A DNA stretch of 64,000 bases from CAYZHM01 sp964478225 (GCA_964478225.1 CAYZHM010000004.1:62001-126000), one strand, 5' to 3'; counted from the stretch's first letter, positions 18,015-27,311 are shown. Numbers and translations: made by a program. The notes: generated from the letters alone by a model not told the origin.

Positions 18015-18947
18015 TTAGTTGAACGAAATATTAACTCGTCGGTTTGCCGGCTCGCGGACATCATCTGGAGTCGGGACCATCAATTCGCTTTCGCCTTTTG
18101 CATCAACGTTCAATAGCGAGGCCTCCATGCCGCGCTTGACCAGCGCGTCTTTCACAATGTTTGCACGTTTGAATGCAAGTTTTTGGTTGTATTCGGTGGC
18201 GCCTGAGGTGTCGGTGTGGCCTACAACATTCACGACAGATGGCGGGTTCTTTTTAACTTCTTCTGAGACAGCGTCGAGAATGCTTTCGGCCCCTGAGCCC
18301 AGTTCGCTTTCATCCCAGTTAAAGAAAACCAAGTAGACTGCGTTTTCAGCTTCCATCGGTTTAGAGGCGTCGACGTCAAAGGCCATAGGCTCCTCCACTG
18401 GAGGTTCCTGGAATTCGATCACTTCGTCCGCAGGAGGGGGCATGTGGGCGCTAACTGCGCCTTCCAGTTCGGTCATGGTTTCCATGAATTGTTGCTGGCA
18501 ACCGATAACGCTGCCTGAATTTTCTTCCTGGCGCTCAATCCAGCAATCAAATTTTCCTTGTGCTCTTGCGGTGAGTTCGGGAGCAATTTCGCGTGCGCCG
18601 CGGTCAAAAGCTATAATGAGGCGGCCGCGGGCAGCGCTCAGGTTTTGAATATCGGCTTCTTCCAGGTTCCAATCTGCGATGGGTTCAGGCAGAACCATTT
18701 CACCCGACGCAGCGGCAAGGCCTTTACGGGCAAAATGCAAAGCGTCTGGGTAATCGAAGTTGTCTTTGAGTTCTGTGTTGGAGAAAAGTTTGTATTCATT
18801 GGATAAGGCTTGTGTGAAAGGACTGCCGACCGCCTGGGCTTTGTTGAGGGCGTCAACTTCGCTGAAGCTTGAAAAAGCTGTACATCCGCCCAGGAATACT
18901 AGGCTTGCCGCGAGTAAAGTATTGTTCAGAATTTTAGACGGTTTCAT
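18015..18947 (-). CDS. OmpA-domain lipoprotein
   Basis: Type-II signal peptide with lipobox FLGGC (lipidated Cys22), an unknown central domain of about 175 residues, a proline/glutamate-rich spacer (about 170-195), and a C-terminal OmpA/Pal peptidoglycan-binding domain (about 205-310) with VVGHTDTSGATEYNQKLAFKRA and ending REPANRRVNISF; the Asp and Arg that contact diaminopimelate are present. Likely tethers outer membrane to peptidoglycan. AAGGA lies 11 bases before the ATG. It is divergent from prfB across 182 bases that hold both promoters. Confidence 0.9.
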   Translation of the reverse strand: MKPSKILNNTLLAASLVFLGGCTAFSSFSEVDALNKAQAVGSPFTQALSNEYKLFSNTELKDNFDYPDALHFARKGLAAASGEMVLPEPIADWNLEEADIQNLSAARGRLIIAFDRGAREIAPELTARAQGKFDCWIERQEENSGSVIGCQQQFMETMTELEGAVSAHMPPPADEVIEFQEPPVEEPMAFDVDASKPMEAENAVYLVFFNWDESELGSGAESILDAVSEEVKKNPPSVVNVVGHTDTSGATEYNQKLAFKRANIVKDALVKRGMEASLLNVDAKGESELMVPTPDDVREPANRRVNISFN

Positions 18948-19129
18948 GGTGTTAAGTCCTTAGCTTTCCAGTTACTTTCTGCAAGGTGTATCCTCGTCTT
19001 TTATCAGGTCTCGGCGAAATGTAAAGCCATGTTGACTTTTGTTGCGGGTTTTCCTGTGAAAAATTTTTGTATAAGGAGATATTTATTAAATTCTTGCATT
19101 TTCGGGGTGGGGTGGCATAGTCGCGAGCT

Positions 19130-20249
19130 ATGAAAGCGGAAGTTCAAAATATTGCAGACCAGATCTCGAGCGGCCTTGTGTTGCTGAGGAGGCGTCTTTG
19201 ACTGGGACCAAGCTGTTTCACGTCTGGATGAGTTAAATGCGCTGAGTGAGGATCCCAAATTGTGGGATGATCAGGAAAAGGCGCAAAAGATTATGCGTGA
19301 GCGCACCCGACTTGATGCTCAAATTCAATCTATTAATGCTATCGAAACGAAAATGCAGGATCACTTGGCCATGATTGAATTGGCTGAGGAAGAAGGGGAT
19401 TCCGGCGTTGTTATCGAATCGGAAAAGGCTCTTGAAGCGCTGCGGCAGGATATTGCGCGTCAGCAGCTGGAAAGTCTTTTGTCCGGGGAGGCGGATGCCA
19501 GTGATGCCTATTTGCAGGTGAATGCGGGGGCAGGCGGGACCGAAGCCCAAGATTGGGCTGACATGCTTTTGCGGATGTATGTGCGTTGGGCAGAGAAAAA
19601 GGGTTTTGGGGTCGTATTGCTTGAGAAAAGCGCAGGGGAAGAGGCCGGTATTAAATCGGCGACGATCCGGATTTCTGGCGATTATGCTTATGGCTGGTTA
19701 AAGACGGAAACAGGGGTGCACAGGCTTGTCAGGATTTCGCCTTTTGATGCCAATGCCAAACGTCATACGAGTTTTTCCTCGATCGCGGTTTCGCCGGTTA
19801 TTGATGATAGTATCGATATTGTCATTGAAGATAAGGATATAAGAACCGATACGTATCGATCCAGTGGTGCGGGCGGCCAACATGTTAACACTACGGATAG
19901 TGCGGTGCGCATTACGCATATTCCTTCGGGTATTGTTGTGGCATGTCAGAATGAGCGTTCGCAGCACCAAAACCGTGCACAGGCGATGGAGTTGCTGAAG
20001 GCGAAGTTGTATGAAAAAGAATTGCGGGAGCGTGAAGAAAAGCAGGCCGCCAGTCATGGGGAGAAAACGGATATTGCTTGGGGGCACCAAATTCGATCGT
20101 ATGTTTTGCATCCGTATCAGATGATTAAAGATTTGCGATCAGCGCATGAAACATCCAACACGCAGGCAGTGCTGGATGGGGATTTGGATGGGTTTCTAGA
20201 ATCGTCTTTGGCCTTTATTTCCGGCAGTCTTGAGAAGGACGGTGGATAA
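19130..20249 (+). CDS. prfB: Peptide chain release factor 2 with programmed +1 frameshift
   Basis: Releases nascent protein at UGA and UAA. The first 23 codons (ATG at 19130) end in CTT at 19196-19198 and then an in-frame TGA at 19199. Reading continues in the +1 frame from GAC at 19200 to the stop at 20249, for about 372 residues, the usual RF2 length. The +1 part starts DWDQAVSRLDELNALSEDP, matching the family after the shift. The RF2 anticodon-like tripeptide SPF (RISPFDANA) and the catalytic GGQ (SGAGGQHVNT) are both present. No good ribosome-binding site precedes the ATG; TTGCAT-16-CATAGT at 19094-19121 could be a promoter giving an almost leaderless mRNA. Low RF2 favours the shift, so expression is autoregulated, as known for this family. 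Confidence 0.96.
19187..19202 (+). promoter_or_regulatory. prfB programmed frameshift site
   Basis: AGGAGG (19187-19192), three bases, then CTT TGA C (19196-19202): an internal Shine-Dalgarno at the same three-base spacing as the E. coli prfB site, the slippery CUU codon, and the UGA stop recognised by RF2 itself followed by C. Confidence 0.95.
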
Positions 20250-20376
20250 GATTTTATAAAGTCTGTCTATAACTTTATTCCTTTCCTCGAATCCTGTTGA
20301 ATCAGCTTATTCGCCTCTCTAGTCTTTTTTGTGAGTGTATTTGATTCATCCACCTTATCTATTTCAAGAGTTTACA

Positions 20377-20964
20377 ATGAAAAGCGTGAAAACCATTATC
20401 CGGTTTAATAAGAAAAATGTTGTAGCATGCGTTGCTGCTTTGATGGTGAGTTCTGCAATGGCTGAGGCCAGAGCAGAGTTGTCGATCAATCCTTATCCGT
20501 TAGGGATGTCTTCGGCTCACAGCGAGACGCAAGTGCGCCAAGAGATTGCGCCTGCGGCGCCGGTTATGGGGGATTTTGCGCCGCTTGATATAACCGCGCC
20601 TCAGTCTGGAGGGCCGGTTTACAGTGCGCCAAGCTTTCCAGTTTATAATGCACCGGCATTTAATAGTGCACCGATGGCGGTGATTGATGTGCCGCGTACG
20701 GATGAATGGAAAGCTTTCCGTGGATCGAATTTGCAGGAAATTATTGACAGCTGGTCGCAGAGTTCCGGCGTGCAGGTGATATGGAACACCTACAGCGATT
20801 ATAGAGTGGAGGACACTTTGGTCCTTCAGGGCACATATGAAGCGGCACTTGAGTCGCTTTTGAGTCAGTATAATAAAGATTACATCCGGCCAGTTGGCAG
20901 TCTTCACATCGATCCGATCAGTGGTCAGAAGACATTGGTTGTCGTTACTTATGAAGGTAGTTGA
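20377..20964 (+). CDS. Exported TcpQ-like protein (195 aa)
   Basis: Signal peptide (basic start, core VVACVAALMVSSAMA, cleavage near AEARA) followed by an alanine/proline-rich linker of about 75 residues and a C-terminal domain of about 85 residues. The domain begins WKAFRGSNLQEIIDSW, with VQVIWNTYSDY in the middle and TLVVVTYE at the end; this resembles the TcpQ/PilL C-terminal domain of type IV pilus and secretin-associated proteins. The ATG at 20377 is preferred over an in-frame GTG at 20335 because it starts the signal peptide. The 1496-residue exported protein follows 42 bases later in the same direction, so they are probably co-expressed. Confidence 0.75.
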   Translation: MKSVKTIIRFNKKNVVACVAALMVSSAMAEARAELSINPYPLGMSSAHSETQVRQEIAPAAPVMGDFAPLDITAPQSGGPVYSAPSFPVYNAPAFNSAPMAVIDVPRTDEWKAFRGSNLQEIIDSWSQSSGVQVIWNTYSDYRVEDTLVLQGTYEAALESLLSQYNKDYIRPVGSLHIDPISGQKTLVVVTYEGS

Positions 20965-21006
20965 TTTGTCTGTTCAATTTATAATGAGTCACTTTAGGAA
21001 TTCTCT

Positions 21007-24000
21007 ATGGCTTTGAAAAAGATTGTTTTGCCCGCCGTTGCTTTGACCGCGCTTATGACGACAAGTGCGATTACGGGTGTTGCTTATGCGCAGAAAGGAA
21101 CAGTTTTTTCCCCAGCATCAGATTGGTCTGTGTTGGATGTAGTGGATCCAGCGGCGGCTAATAAAAGTTATTGTGCAGCAGCCAAGCGTTATAAGCCTGG
21201 CTCTATTTTAACATTGGCTCGCAACCAGCAAAACGAGATGTCGTTGGCTATTGATTTCCAGGGTGCGCAGTTTAATCCTTCGCAATTTATGGAGGTTATT
21301 CTGGATCCTGGTGCTGGTCAGCAGCGGGTTTATGATATTAATCCGGCGTCTGACAAGGCCTTTGTTGTGCGTTTTGGGCATGACGAGTCGTTTTTTGACG
21401 CTTTGTCGCGCACTGGGATGCTGCGGGTTGAATTTGAGGGTAAAAGCTACAGTTTTAATCTCGCGGGCATTGATGGGGCCAATGAGCTTTTAAAGGACTG
21501 TTTGGTTGACATCAGATCGGGAGATCAGAGTGCGCCGCCGGTTCCTGCAAAGATGATGGACGCGGATTATTCTGGGTCTGAGAAGCTTGACGGGAAAGTT
21601 GAGGCCCTAAAACAGGAGAATGCAAGACTTGAGCGGCTTATGGAAGAGGCTCAGCAGGCGCAGAGCTCTCAGGGAGGATCTAAAAATAGCGGGCACTCTC
21701 TTGATGATCTTGCCGAGCGGTTGGCTGCTTTGGAAAACGAAAATTCAAGGCTTGAAACTCAGCTGACGAAAAAAAGTCGGCAGCAGGAAACTGAGCGTTT
21801 TGATGAGGCTCATAAGGCGGATCCGCTTCAAGGTGAGATTGAGAACCTGAAGGCAGAAAATGAATTGCTGCGCAAAAATTTGGACGGGATGATTGCCACG
21901 AGCAGGGATGCGCAGGACATGTTGCGGAGAGAGAACAGTTCTCTACAGCAGCAGCTTGCAGCAAGCATGCAGCAAAATAAGAATATTGAGGGGACGTATC
22001 AGCAGAAGAACGTTACGCTGGAGAGCAAGTTGAACAGTTTGCTGATGGCCCAAAAAGAAAATGCAATTAAGGGCGATGTTGTTGCTGAAAATGCTGAGCT
22101 GAAAGAAAAGCTTGATTCAATATTGTCGTCCAGATCGCAGGAGCAAGAAGCTCTCCGGGCCGAGAACGAGTCGCTTAAACAAAGGCTGGAGATCACGCTT
22201 AAGGCGAGCAAGTCTTTGGAAGATACGCTGCGCATCAAGAATTCGTCTCTTGAGAACAGGCTGAGCGATTTTGATGATGAAAGTGCGATTGCAGACGAGT
22301 CGTTGAGGGCCGAGAACGAAGATTTAAAATTAAAGCTCGCTGAGAGTTTGCAATCGGGAAAAGAAATTGAGCTCAGGTTGCGCGAAGAAAATGCTGCGCT
22401 TGAAGAAAAGCTCAATAAAGCTCTGAATTCGAATTTGAATGGTGATGAAGAGTTGCGCGCGGAGAACGAATCTTTGCGCGAGCGTTTGGATGCTAATGTT
22501 AAAACGGCACAAATTTTAGAACAGACTTTAAAGTCTGAAAATGAGTTGCTTAAAGAGAAGTTTGAAAAGAACTTGCAGGCTAGTCAGGATCTGCAGGAAC
22601 GTTTACAAGCCGAGAATGCGGCTCTTCAGGAAAGAATTGATTTAAGCGCGCAGACTAGCAAGAAGTCGGAAGAATCTCTTGCTTTGGAGTTAAGCACCCT
22701 TGAGAACAAGTACCAGGCTTTATTGTTGAAGTTGAATGCTGCACAGCCCTCGGAGGACTACGAGAAAGTTGTTCAAGATCTTGAGGCAACAAAGGCCGAG
22801 TTGGCGCAAACCAAGTCTGAGAATTCGCGTCTGCAGACTGAGCTGACTGAAAAAATTAATGTCGGCGAAGGGGATACGATAGCAAAGTCTGAGGTGGCCA
22901 GCAGGATTGCCGAGCTTAAGGCTGATAACGATAGTTTGCGCGCTGAGCTTGATCTTATCAAGACAGCACAGTTGGAATTGGAAAAAATCCAGGATGAGGG
23001 ACGCGAGAAGCAAAAAACAATTGAATCGTTGCAGCTCGAAATGTTTAAGAAGGACGAAAGCTTCGCGACTTTGAAGGAACAGTACGACACGCTTAGGGAC
23101 GAGAATGCAAGCCTTAGAGTAAAAATGGGGATGTTGTCCGAGAAGGAGCAGGAGACTGTTGCTTTGTTGGAGAAGATTTCAAGCCTAGAGGCTGAGAATG
23201 GTCAGCTCAAGCAGCAAGTGCAGGGTGCCGAGGCATTGGAAAACAGCTTGCTTGCGTTGAAAGGCGAGAATGCTGCACTTCGTCAGTCTGTAGAGGCTTT
23301 GGAAAAGCAACTTAATGGAGAACAGGCTTCTATAGAGATGGAGCAGGGTAGTCAGGATGATGTGGGTGATGAAAATCCGCCTCTTCCTTTGCAAGCGACT
23401 GCTGCGCCTGTGGCGATTGTTGCAAAACCTAAACGTTTGGATGATGTTGCGCAAAATCTTGCCAAAGAAGAGCCGAGTGCGGGCGAGGAGACTGGGCAGC
23501 CTATAATTTTGGCGCAGATTCCTCTTGAACAAACTATGGAAGGTGAGCTTAAGGACGAATTGGAGCAAGCGCAGTCTGCAGAACCTGAAGCTGCAATCGA
23601 TCCTGCGCCAGCCCAAAACATCGAATTGCCTGTTTTGCCGGCTCAAGATCAGGCTGTTGTTGGCGCGGAGAATCTTGATGAGGCGGAATTTGCGCCGGAT
23701 GCTGTTGCCGGGGCGCCATCGGAGCCTGCTGTTAATCCGGCGTCTGCGTCTGCGGTTCAGGAATCAGCAGTGTTGCCTGAAGAGGATTCTGTGCAGCCAG
23801 AGCCAGAGGCTATGCCACCAGTATTGCAAGAAGAGGCTGTTGTTGCGCCGGCTCAGGAGATGCCTCTTGCGCCTCAAGACATACCTTTACCTCCAAAGGC
23901 TGAGGATGTTGCGGCGCCCGCTTTGCCGGTTGAGCAAGAGCCGCCGCAGGATCCTGTGCCAGAGCAGCCTGCAACAGCAGACGCAGCTATTTTGCCTCCT

Positions 24001-25497
24001 GAGGATGTCAGCGTGGAGCCCCAGCCCGAGCAGGAAATGGCCACAGACGAGCCTGTGAATCCTGATGCTGAGCCGCAGCCGGAACAGGTTGAGGCTGTTG
24101 CGGAAACGGTTGATGCGGAAGATGCGCCTGAGGAAGTTCTTGAGCAAGAAAAGCCGCCGGAATCGTTTTTTGTTGAGCATGAATCGCCAGGTTCTGAATT
24201 GAATATGCAGTCACAGCAAGCGGCAAGCCCGCCGCCAGCAAAGACACAGGCCGAAATTGTTAAGATTAAAGAATTGGAAGCGAAGCGGCCGAAAGCGCCG
24301 GAGATTGCCAAGGGTATGGCCTATTCCTCGCAGCATAATATTTCCAATATTGTTGATACGCTTGATCCTCGTAAGCCTCATGCGGCCGAGGATGCTGCTA
24401 AGAATGTTTATATTGAGCCGAGTGTTGCAAGCAAGGGATCTTCTGAGCGGAGTGTGGTTGTGCCTTCTTCACAGCAAGAAGCTGTGCCGCAGCAGGCAGG
24501 CAGTTTGACGGCTTCGGCAGCTCCAGCACAGGCAGTTACGCCTCAGCGTGCGGGTGGTGGTCATGGCGCGTTCTTGCTCGATCGGAAAGGGGCGCAGAAG
24601 CCGCAGTCTCAGGGAATGAATGCGACGGGGCAGGATATTGTTGTCAGCACTGATCCTGGCCGGAAGCAAGGTTATGCAGCGAATGCAATTGATCCTGTCG
24701 ATGGGTTAACGGAAGCTCAGCGTTATGAAGCCGGTTTAAAAGCTCGTTTGGAGAATACAAGTCGGCGTGAAGCTTTCCACAATGGTTTGGAAAAAGATCC
24801 TGCTGTTTATGTGGGAGAGGCTCAGCAAGCGCCTGCGCGTAATCCTGAAGGTGGGGCTGTTTATAATTTCCAGACCGCAAGAGCGCCTCAATCAGTGCAA
24901 GTTTATAGCTTAGAGGAGGCAATGCCGCAGCAAGATATGCAGCCGCCCCCACGTCAGGATTATTCAGAAAGCTATGCGGAGGCTGCGCAGGCAGGCATGG
25001 AAAGTGGCGCGGCTTTGACGCCGGAGGTTTCTGATGAATACCGCGCTTATTATCAACCGGCTTTTGCTATTCAGAATTTGTTGCAGGCCGCCCGGATTAC
25101 TTCAGGCAATCAGGTAGAGTTGGTGCAGAAGGCTTCGGACTCACGTAAGGTTGCTTATCAGTGGAATGTTCAGGACATCTTTGGTTCGGCAGAGCAGATG
25201 GCGATGAGTGATCCCAATCAGTTTGATGCGCTGGTGAAGCAATATCTTGAGAAGACGCAAAGCCGTTGTACGGGAGATTTTGCGGTTGTGCCGGATCAAA
25301 GCATTGAAGTTCATGGATTGCGTGCTGATACTTATGAAGTGGCGTGTGTTGGTGGAAACGTGAATTCTTCTGCTTCCTTAGTGTTCTTTAGCAAGGACGG
25401 GACGTTTACGAGCCTCGCGCATGAGACGCCAACCCAGACTATGGGCTTGGCCATGACGCTGCGCGACAAGCTGATGTCTGTGATCAAGAATTCCTAA
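21007..25497 (+). CDS. Exported giant coiled-coil protein (1496 aa)
   Basis: Signal peptide (residues 1-28, cleaved near AYAQ). Residues 30-170 form a folded domain with two cysteines (56, 165). A very long coiled coil spans about 195-775; within it the dipeptide EN/KN recurs at residues 285, 310, 335, 362, 387, 412, 437, 462, 487, 512 and 537, a spacing of exactly 25 residues except for one of 27. Residues about 790-1150 are rich in Pro, Glu, Ala and Gln and likely disordered. A C-terminal domain (about 1370-1496) has two more cysteines (SRCTGDF, VACVGG). Role unknown: length and layout suggest a structural or envelope-spanning factor. AGGA precedes the ATG by about 10 bases; a terminator follows. 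Confidence 0.9.
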   Translation: MALKKIVLPAVALTALMTTSAITGVAYAQKGTVFSPASDWSVLDVVDPAAANKSYCAAAKRYKPGSILTLARNQQNEMSLAIDFQGAQFNPSQFMEVILDPGAGQQRVYDINPASDKAFVVRFGHDESFFDALSRTGMLRVEFEGKSYSFNLAGIDGANELLKDCLVDIRSGDQSAPPVPAKMMDADYSGSEKLDGKVEALKQENARLERLMEEAQQAQSSQGGSKNSGHSLDDLAERLAALENENSRLETQLTKKSRQQETERFDEAHKADPLQGEIENLKAENELLRKNLDGMIATSRDAQDMLRRENSSLQQQLAASMQQNKNIEGTYQQKNVTLESKLNSLLMAQKENAIKGDVVAENAELKEKLDSILSSRSQEQEALRAENESLKQRLEITLKASKSLEDTLRIKNSSLENRLSDFDDESAIADESLRAENEDLKLKLAESLQSGKEIELRLREENAALEEKLNKALNSNLNGDEELRAENESLRERLDANVKTAQILEQTLKSENELLKEKFEKNLQASQDLQERLQAENAALQERIDLSAQTSKKSEESLALELSTLENKYQALLLKLNAAQPSEDYEKVVQDLEATKAELAQTKSENSRLQTELTEKINVGEGDTIAKSEVASRIAELKADNDSLRAELDLIKTAQLELEKIQDEGREKQKTIESLQLEMFKKDESFATLKEQYDTLRDENASLRVKMGMLSEKEQETVALLEKISSLEAENGQLKQQVQGAEALENSLLALKGENAALRQSVEALEKQLNGEQASIEMEQGSQDDVGDENPPLPLQATAAPVAIVAKPKRLDDVAQNLAKEEPSAGEETGQPIILAQIPLEQTMEGELKDELEQAQSAEPEAAIDPAPAQNIELPVLPAQDQAVVGAENLDEAEFAPDAVAGAPSEPAVNPASASAVQESAVLPEEDSVQPEPEAMPPVLQEEAVVAPAQEMPLAPQDIPLPPKAEDVAAPALPVEQEPPQDPVPEQPATADAAILPPEDVSVEPQPEQEMATDEPVNPDAEPQPEQVEAVAETVDAEDAPEEVLEQEKPPESFFVEHESPGSELNMQSQQAASPPPAKTQAEIVKIKELEAKRPKAPEIAKGMAYSSQHNISNIVDTLDPRKPHAAEDAAKNVYIEPSVASKGSSERSVVVPSSQQEAVPQQAGSLTASAAPAQAVTPQRAGGGHGAFLLDRKGAQKPQSQGMNATGQDIVVSTDPGRKQGYAANAIDPVDGLTEAQRYEAGLKARLENTSRREAFHNGLEKDPAVYVGEAQQAPARNPEGGAVYNFQTARAPQSVQVYSLEEAMPQQDMQPPPRQDYSESYAEAAQAGMESGAALTPEVSDEYRAYYQPAFAIQNLLQAARITSGNQVELVQKASDSRKVAYQWNVQDIFGSAEQMAMSDPNQFDALVKQYLEKTQSRCTGDFAVVPDQSIEVHGLRADTYEVACVGGNVNSSASLVFFSKDGTFTSLAHETPTQTMGLAMTLRDKLMSVIKNS
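21856..22692 (+). repeat. Tandem 25-codon (75-bp period) repeat inside the coiled-coil gene
   Basis: About 11 consecutive units encode the pattern EN-x2-L-x3-L with a further L-x3-L-x2-E/K-N, 25 residues per unit. Only the unit starting at residue 335 is longer (27). DNA identity between units is partial (for example the repeated GAGAACGA), so the array is old rather than recent. Confidence 0.85.
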
Positions 25498-25509
25498 TTA
25501 AAGATGTAT

Positions 25510-25533
25510 GAAAAAGGGGATTAACCCTTTTTC
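25510..25533. terminator. Bidirectional terminator between the coiled-coil gene and phaR
   Basis: GAAAAAGGG (25510-25518) pairs with CCCTTTTTC (25525-25533) around a six-base loop. It overlaps the last codons of phaR, so each convergent gene is terminated by the same hairpin. Confidence 0.75.
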
Positions 25534-26063
25534 TCTTTGTCTGAGCCGCTCATACCAAAAGGCGTGAACATTTTCATTGTGCGCTCGAACATGGCGATGT
25601 TTTGACGCTGCATTTCTTCGAGGGCTGGGGGAAGGCCAGAGCCGCCAGGGAACATCTTGTTCATGTTACCCATGGGGTTCATGCCTTTGAAGGATTCATT
25701 GAGCTGTTCGCGCAATTTTTCCTGGTTTTTAACGAAAAGATCAAAGGTGTTTTCGAGATAATTAGGAACCATGGCTTGAACGCTGTCGCCGTAGAAGCCA
25801 ATCAAGTTTTTCATGAAACTGGTTGGCAGCAGATTTGCCCCGTTTCCATTGGATTCCTGATCCGCAATGATTTGGGTTAGAACGCTGCGGGTGATGTCTT
25901 CACCGGATTTGGCATCTACGACAATGAAATCGAGGCCGTCCTGCATCATTTCGCACAGATCATCGAGTGTGACATAGCTGCTGCGTCCTGTGTCGTAAAG
26001 ACGGCGGTTGGCGTATTTCTTTATAACTGTGGGCTCGTTCTCGCCCGGTCTTTGTTTAGCCAT
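25521..26063 (-). CDS. phaR: Polyhydroxyalkanoate synthesis repressor PhaR
   Basis: DNA-binding repressor that also senses PHB granules in the cytoplasm. The N-terminal domain VIKKYANRRLYDTGRSSYVTLDDLCEM (about residues 13-39) is diagnostic, followed by FIVVDAKSGEDITRSVLTQI and the PHB-accumulation regulatory region (FMKNLIGFYGDSVQAMVPNYLE). Length (180) is typical. AAGGAAG precedes the ATG. It is divergent from phaC across 132 bases, the expected place for PhaR operators. Confidence 0.95.
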   Translation of the reverse strand: MAKQRPGENEPTVIKKYANRRLYDTGRSSYVTLDDLCEMMQDGLDFIVVDAKSGEDITRSVLTQIIADQESNGNGANLLPTSFMKNLIGFYGDSVQAMVPNYLENTFDLFVKNQEKLREQLNESFKGMNPMGNMNKMFPGGSGLPPALEEMQRQNIAMFERTMKMFTPFGMSGSDKEKKG

Positions 26064-26158
26064 AGGTTTTCTTCCTTATAAAGACATTACTTTGCTGCGA
26101 ATGGATTGGCACCATTATGCACAAAAATTCTTAAAATAAAAGTTAAAAAAATCTGCGT

Positions 26159-26188
26159 TTGCAAAAAGAGCGTAAAATAACTTATATT
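26159..26188 (+). promoter_or_regulatory. Candidate phaC promoter, possibly leaderless
   Basis: TTGCAA (26159-26164) and TATATT (26183-26188) are 18 bases apart. The phaC ATG at 26196 is only 8 bases after the -10 element and has no ribosome-binding site, so transcription may start at or next to the A of the start codon. Confidence 0.4.
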
Positions 26189-26195
26189 GCGTTTT

Positions 26196-27311
26196 ATGAG
26201 AAATGGTCCGAAGCCTCTCGGTATGTTTTTGAATTATGCTGCGATTAAGCAAATGCAACAAAGCCTTGGCGATATTCCAGGGAGTTATTCTTCGCAAGAT
26301 ATTGAAGCGTTTGTTGCGGGCGTCAAAAAGTATCAATCCTATGAACATGAGGCCTTTAAGCCTGATCGTGAGGTTGTCTGGCAGCAGGGTGCTGCGAACT
26401 TGCAGAGAGCCTCTGGAGGGCCGCAATCTGGAGAGGGTGCTGTTGTATTGTTGGTGCCGTCGTTGGTGAATGGCTCGGGCATTTTTGATTTAGGGGAGGA
26501 TGTTTCGTTTTTGCGGTTTTTAGGGCAATGCGGGATTGAGGCCGTTATGCTGGACTGGGGCAATTTGATCGAGGATCCCGGATTGTCATCCGTTGAAGGG
26601 GCGGTGGGGCGATTGTGCAATGCCATTCGGGCTTTGTATGAGAAGACAGGCCGCAAAATTCATGTTCTGGGGTATTGTTTGGGGGGAACTTTGTTGGCTG
26701 CGGCGGCGATGCATACAAAAGAATGTATGGCCAGCGCAACATTCTTGGCGACGCCTTGGGATTTTGAAGAAGACAGCAATAATTTGGCGCGGCGTGTTCG
26801 GTTCTGGGTTGAGAAGGCCGAGGACAGTTTGCGGCAAAAGGATGTATTGCCGGGGGAGTGGATTCACACCTTGTTGGCGTCTTTGCACCCTCAGATTATT
26901 GTGCAGAAATATATTAAGTTTTCTGAGATGGAAGAGGGGTCTGATGAGGAGCAATTGTTTGTTGCGGTTGAGGATTGGCTTAATGAAAGCATTGATTTGC
27001 CGTTGGCGTTTGCGGAGCAGTATATCCAGGATTTGTTTTTTGATAACAAAGCCCGTCAGCATGCATGGGAATGTTGCGGCGAGATTGTTGATACGGCAAG
27101 GATAGAATGCCCGGTTTTGATTATTGCGTCGAAGTCAGACAAGTTGATTGATGTGCGCTCTGCGCTGGCTTTATATGAGACGGTAAATGGGGCAACTCTT
27201 ATTCAGCCTGATTGCGGGCATATTGGTATGATGAGTGGTCGTAAAGCAAAGGGTGAGGTCTGGCAGAAATTTGCAGACTGGGTATTGCAGAGCAATATGG
27301 ATAAGGGTTGA
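26196..27311 (+). CDS. phaC: Short PhaC-like poly(3-hydroxyalkanoate) synthase
   Basis: Polymerises hydroxyacyl-CoA into polyester granules. The alpha/beta-hydrolase core carries the PHA synthase lipase-like box GYCLGG with Cys161, a catalytic Asp in ASKSDKL (Asp315) and His342 in CGHIGMM, the complete Cys-Asp-His triad. At 371 residues it has class-III length (about 355) rather than class-I length (about 590), yet no PhaE subunit gene is adjacent. The ATG at 26196 is preferred to TTG at 26187. phaA and phaB follow, supporting PHB synthesis. A hydrolase or transferase relative of PhaC is the alternative. Confidence 0.82.
   Translation: MRNGPKPLGMFLNYAAIKQMQQSLGDIPGSYSSQDIEAFVAGVKKYQSYEHEAFKPDREVVWQQGAANLQRASGGPQSGEGAVVLLVPSLVNGSGIFDLGEDVSFLRFLGQCGIEAVMLDWGNLIEDPGLSSVEGAVGRLCNAIRALYEKTGRKIHVLGYCLGGTLLAAAAMHTKECMASATFLATPWDFEEDSNNLARRVRFWVEKAEDSLRQKDVLPGEWIHTLLASLHPQIIVQKYIKFSEMEEGSDEEQLFVAVEDWLNESIDLPLAFAEQYIQDLFFDNKARQHAWECCGEIVDTARIECPVLIIASKSDKLIDVRSALALYETVNGATLIQPDCGHIGMMSGRKAKGEVWQKFADWVLQSNMDKG

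Noticed and set aside
19130..19260. prfB as a frameshifted pseudogene
   Set aside because: The break falls exactly at the known RF2 recoding signal, and the rest of the protein is intact.
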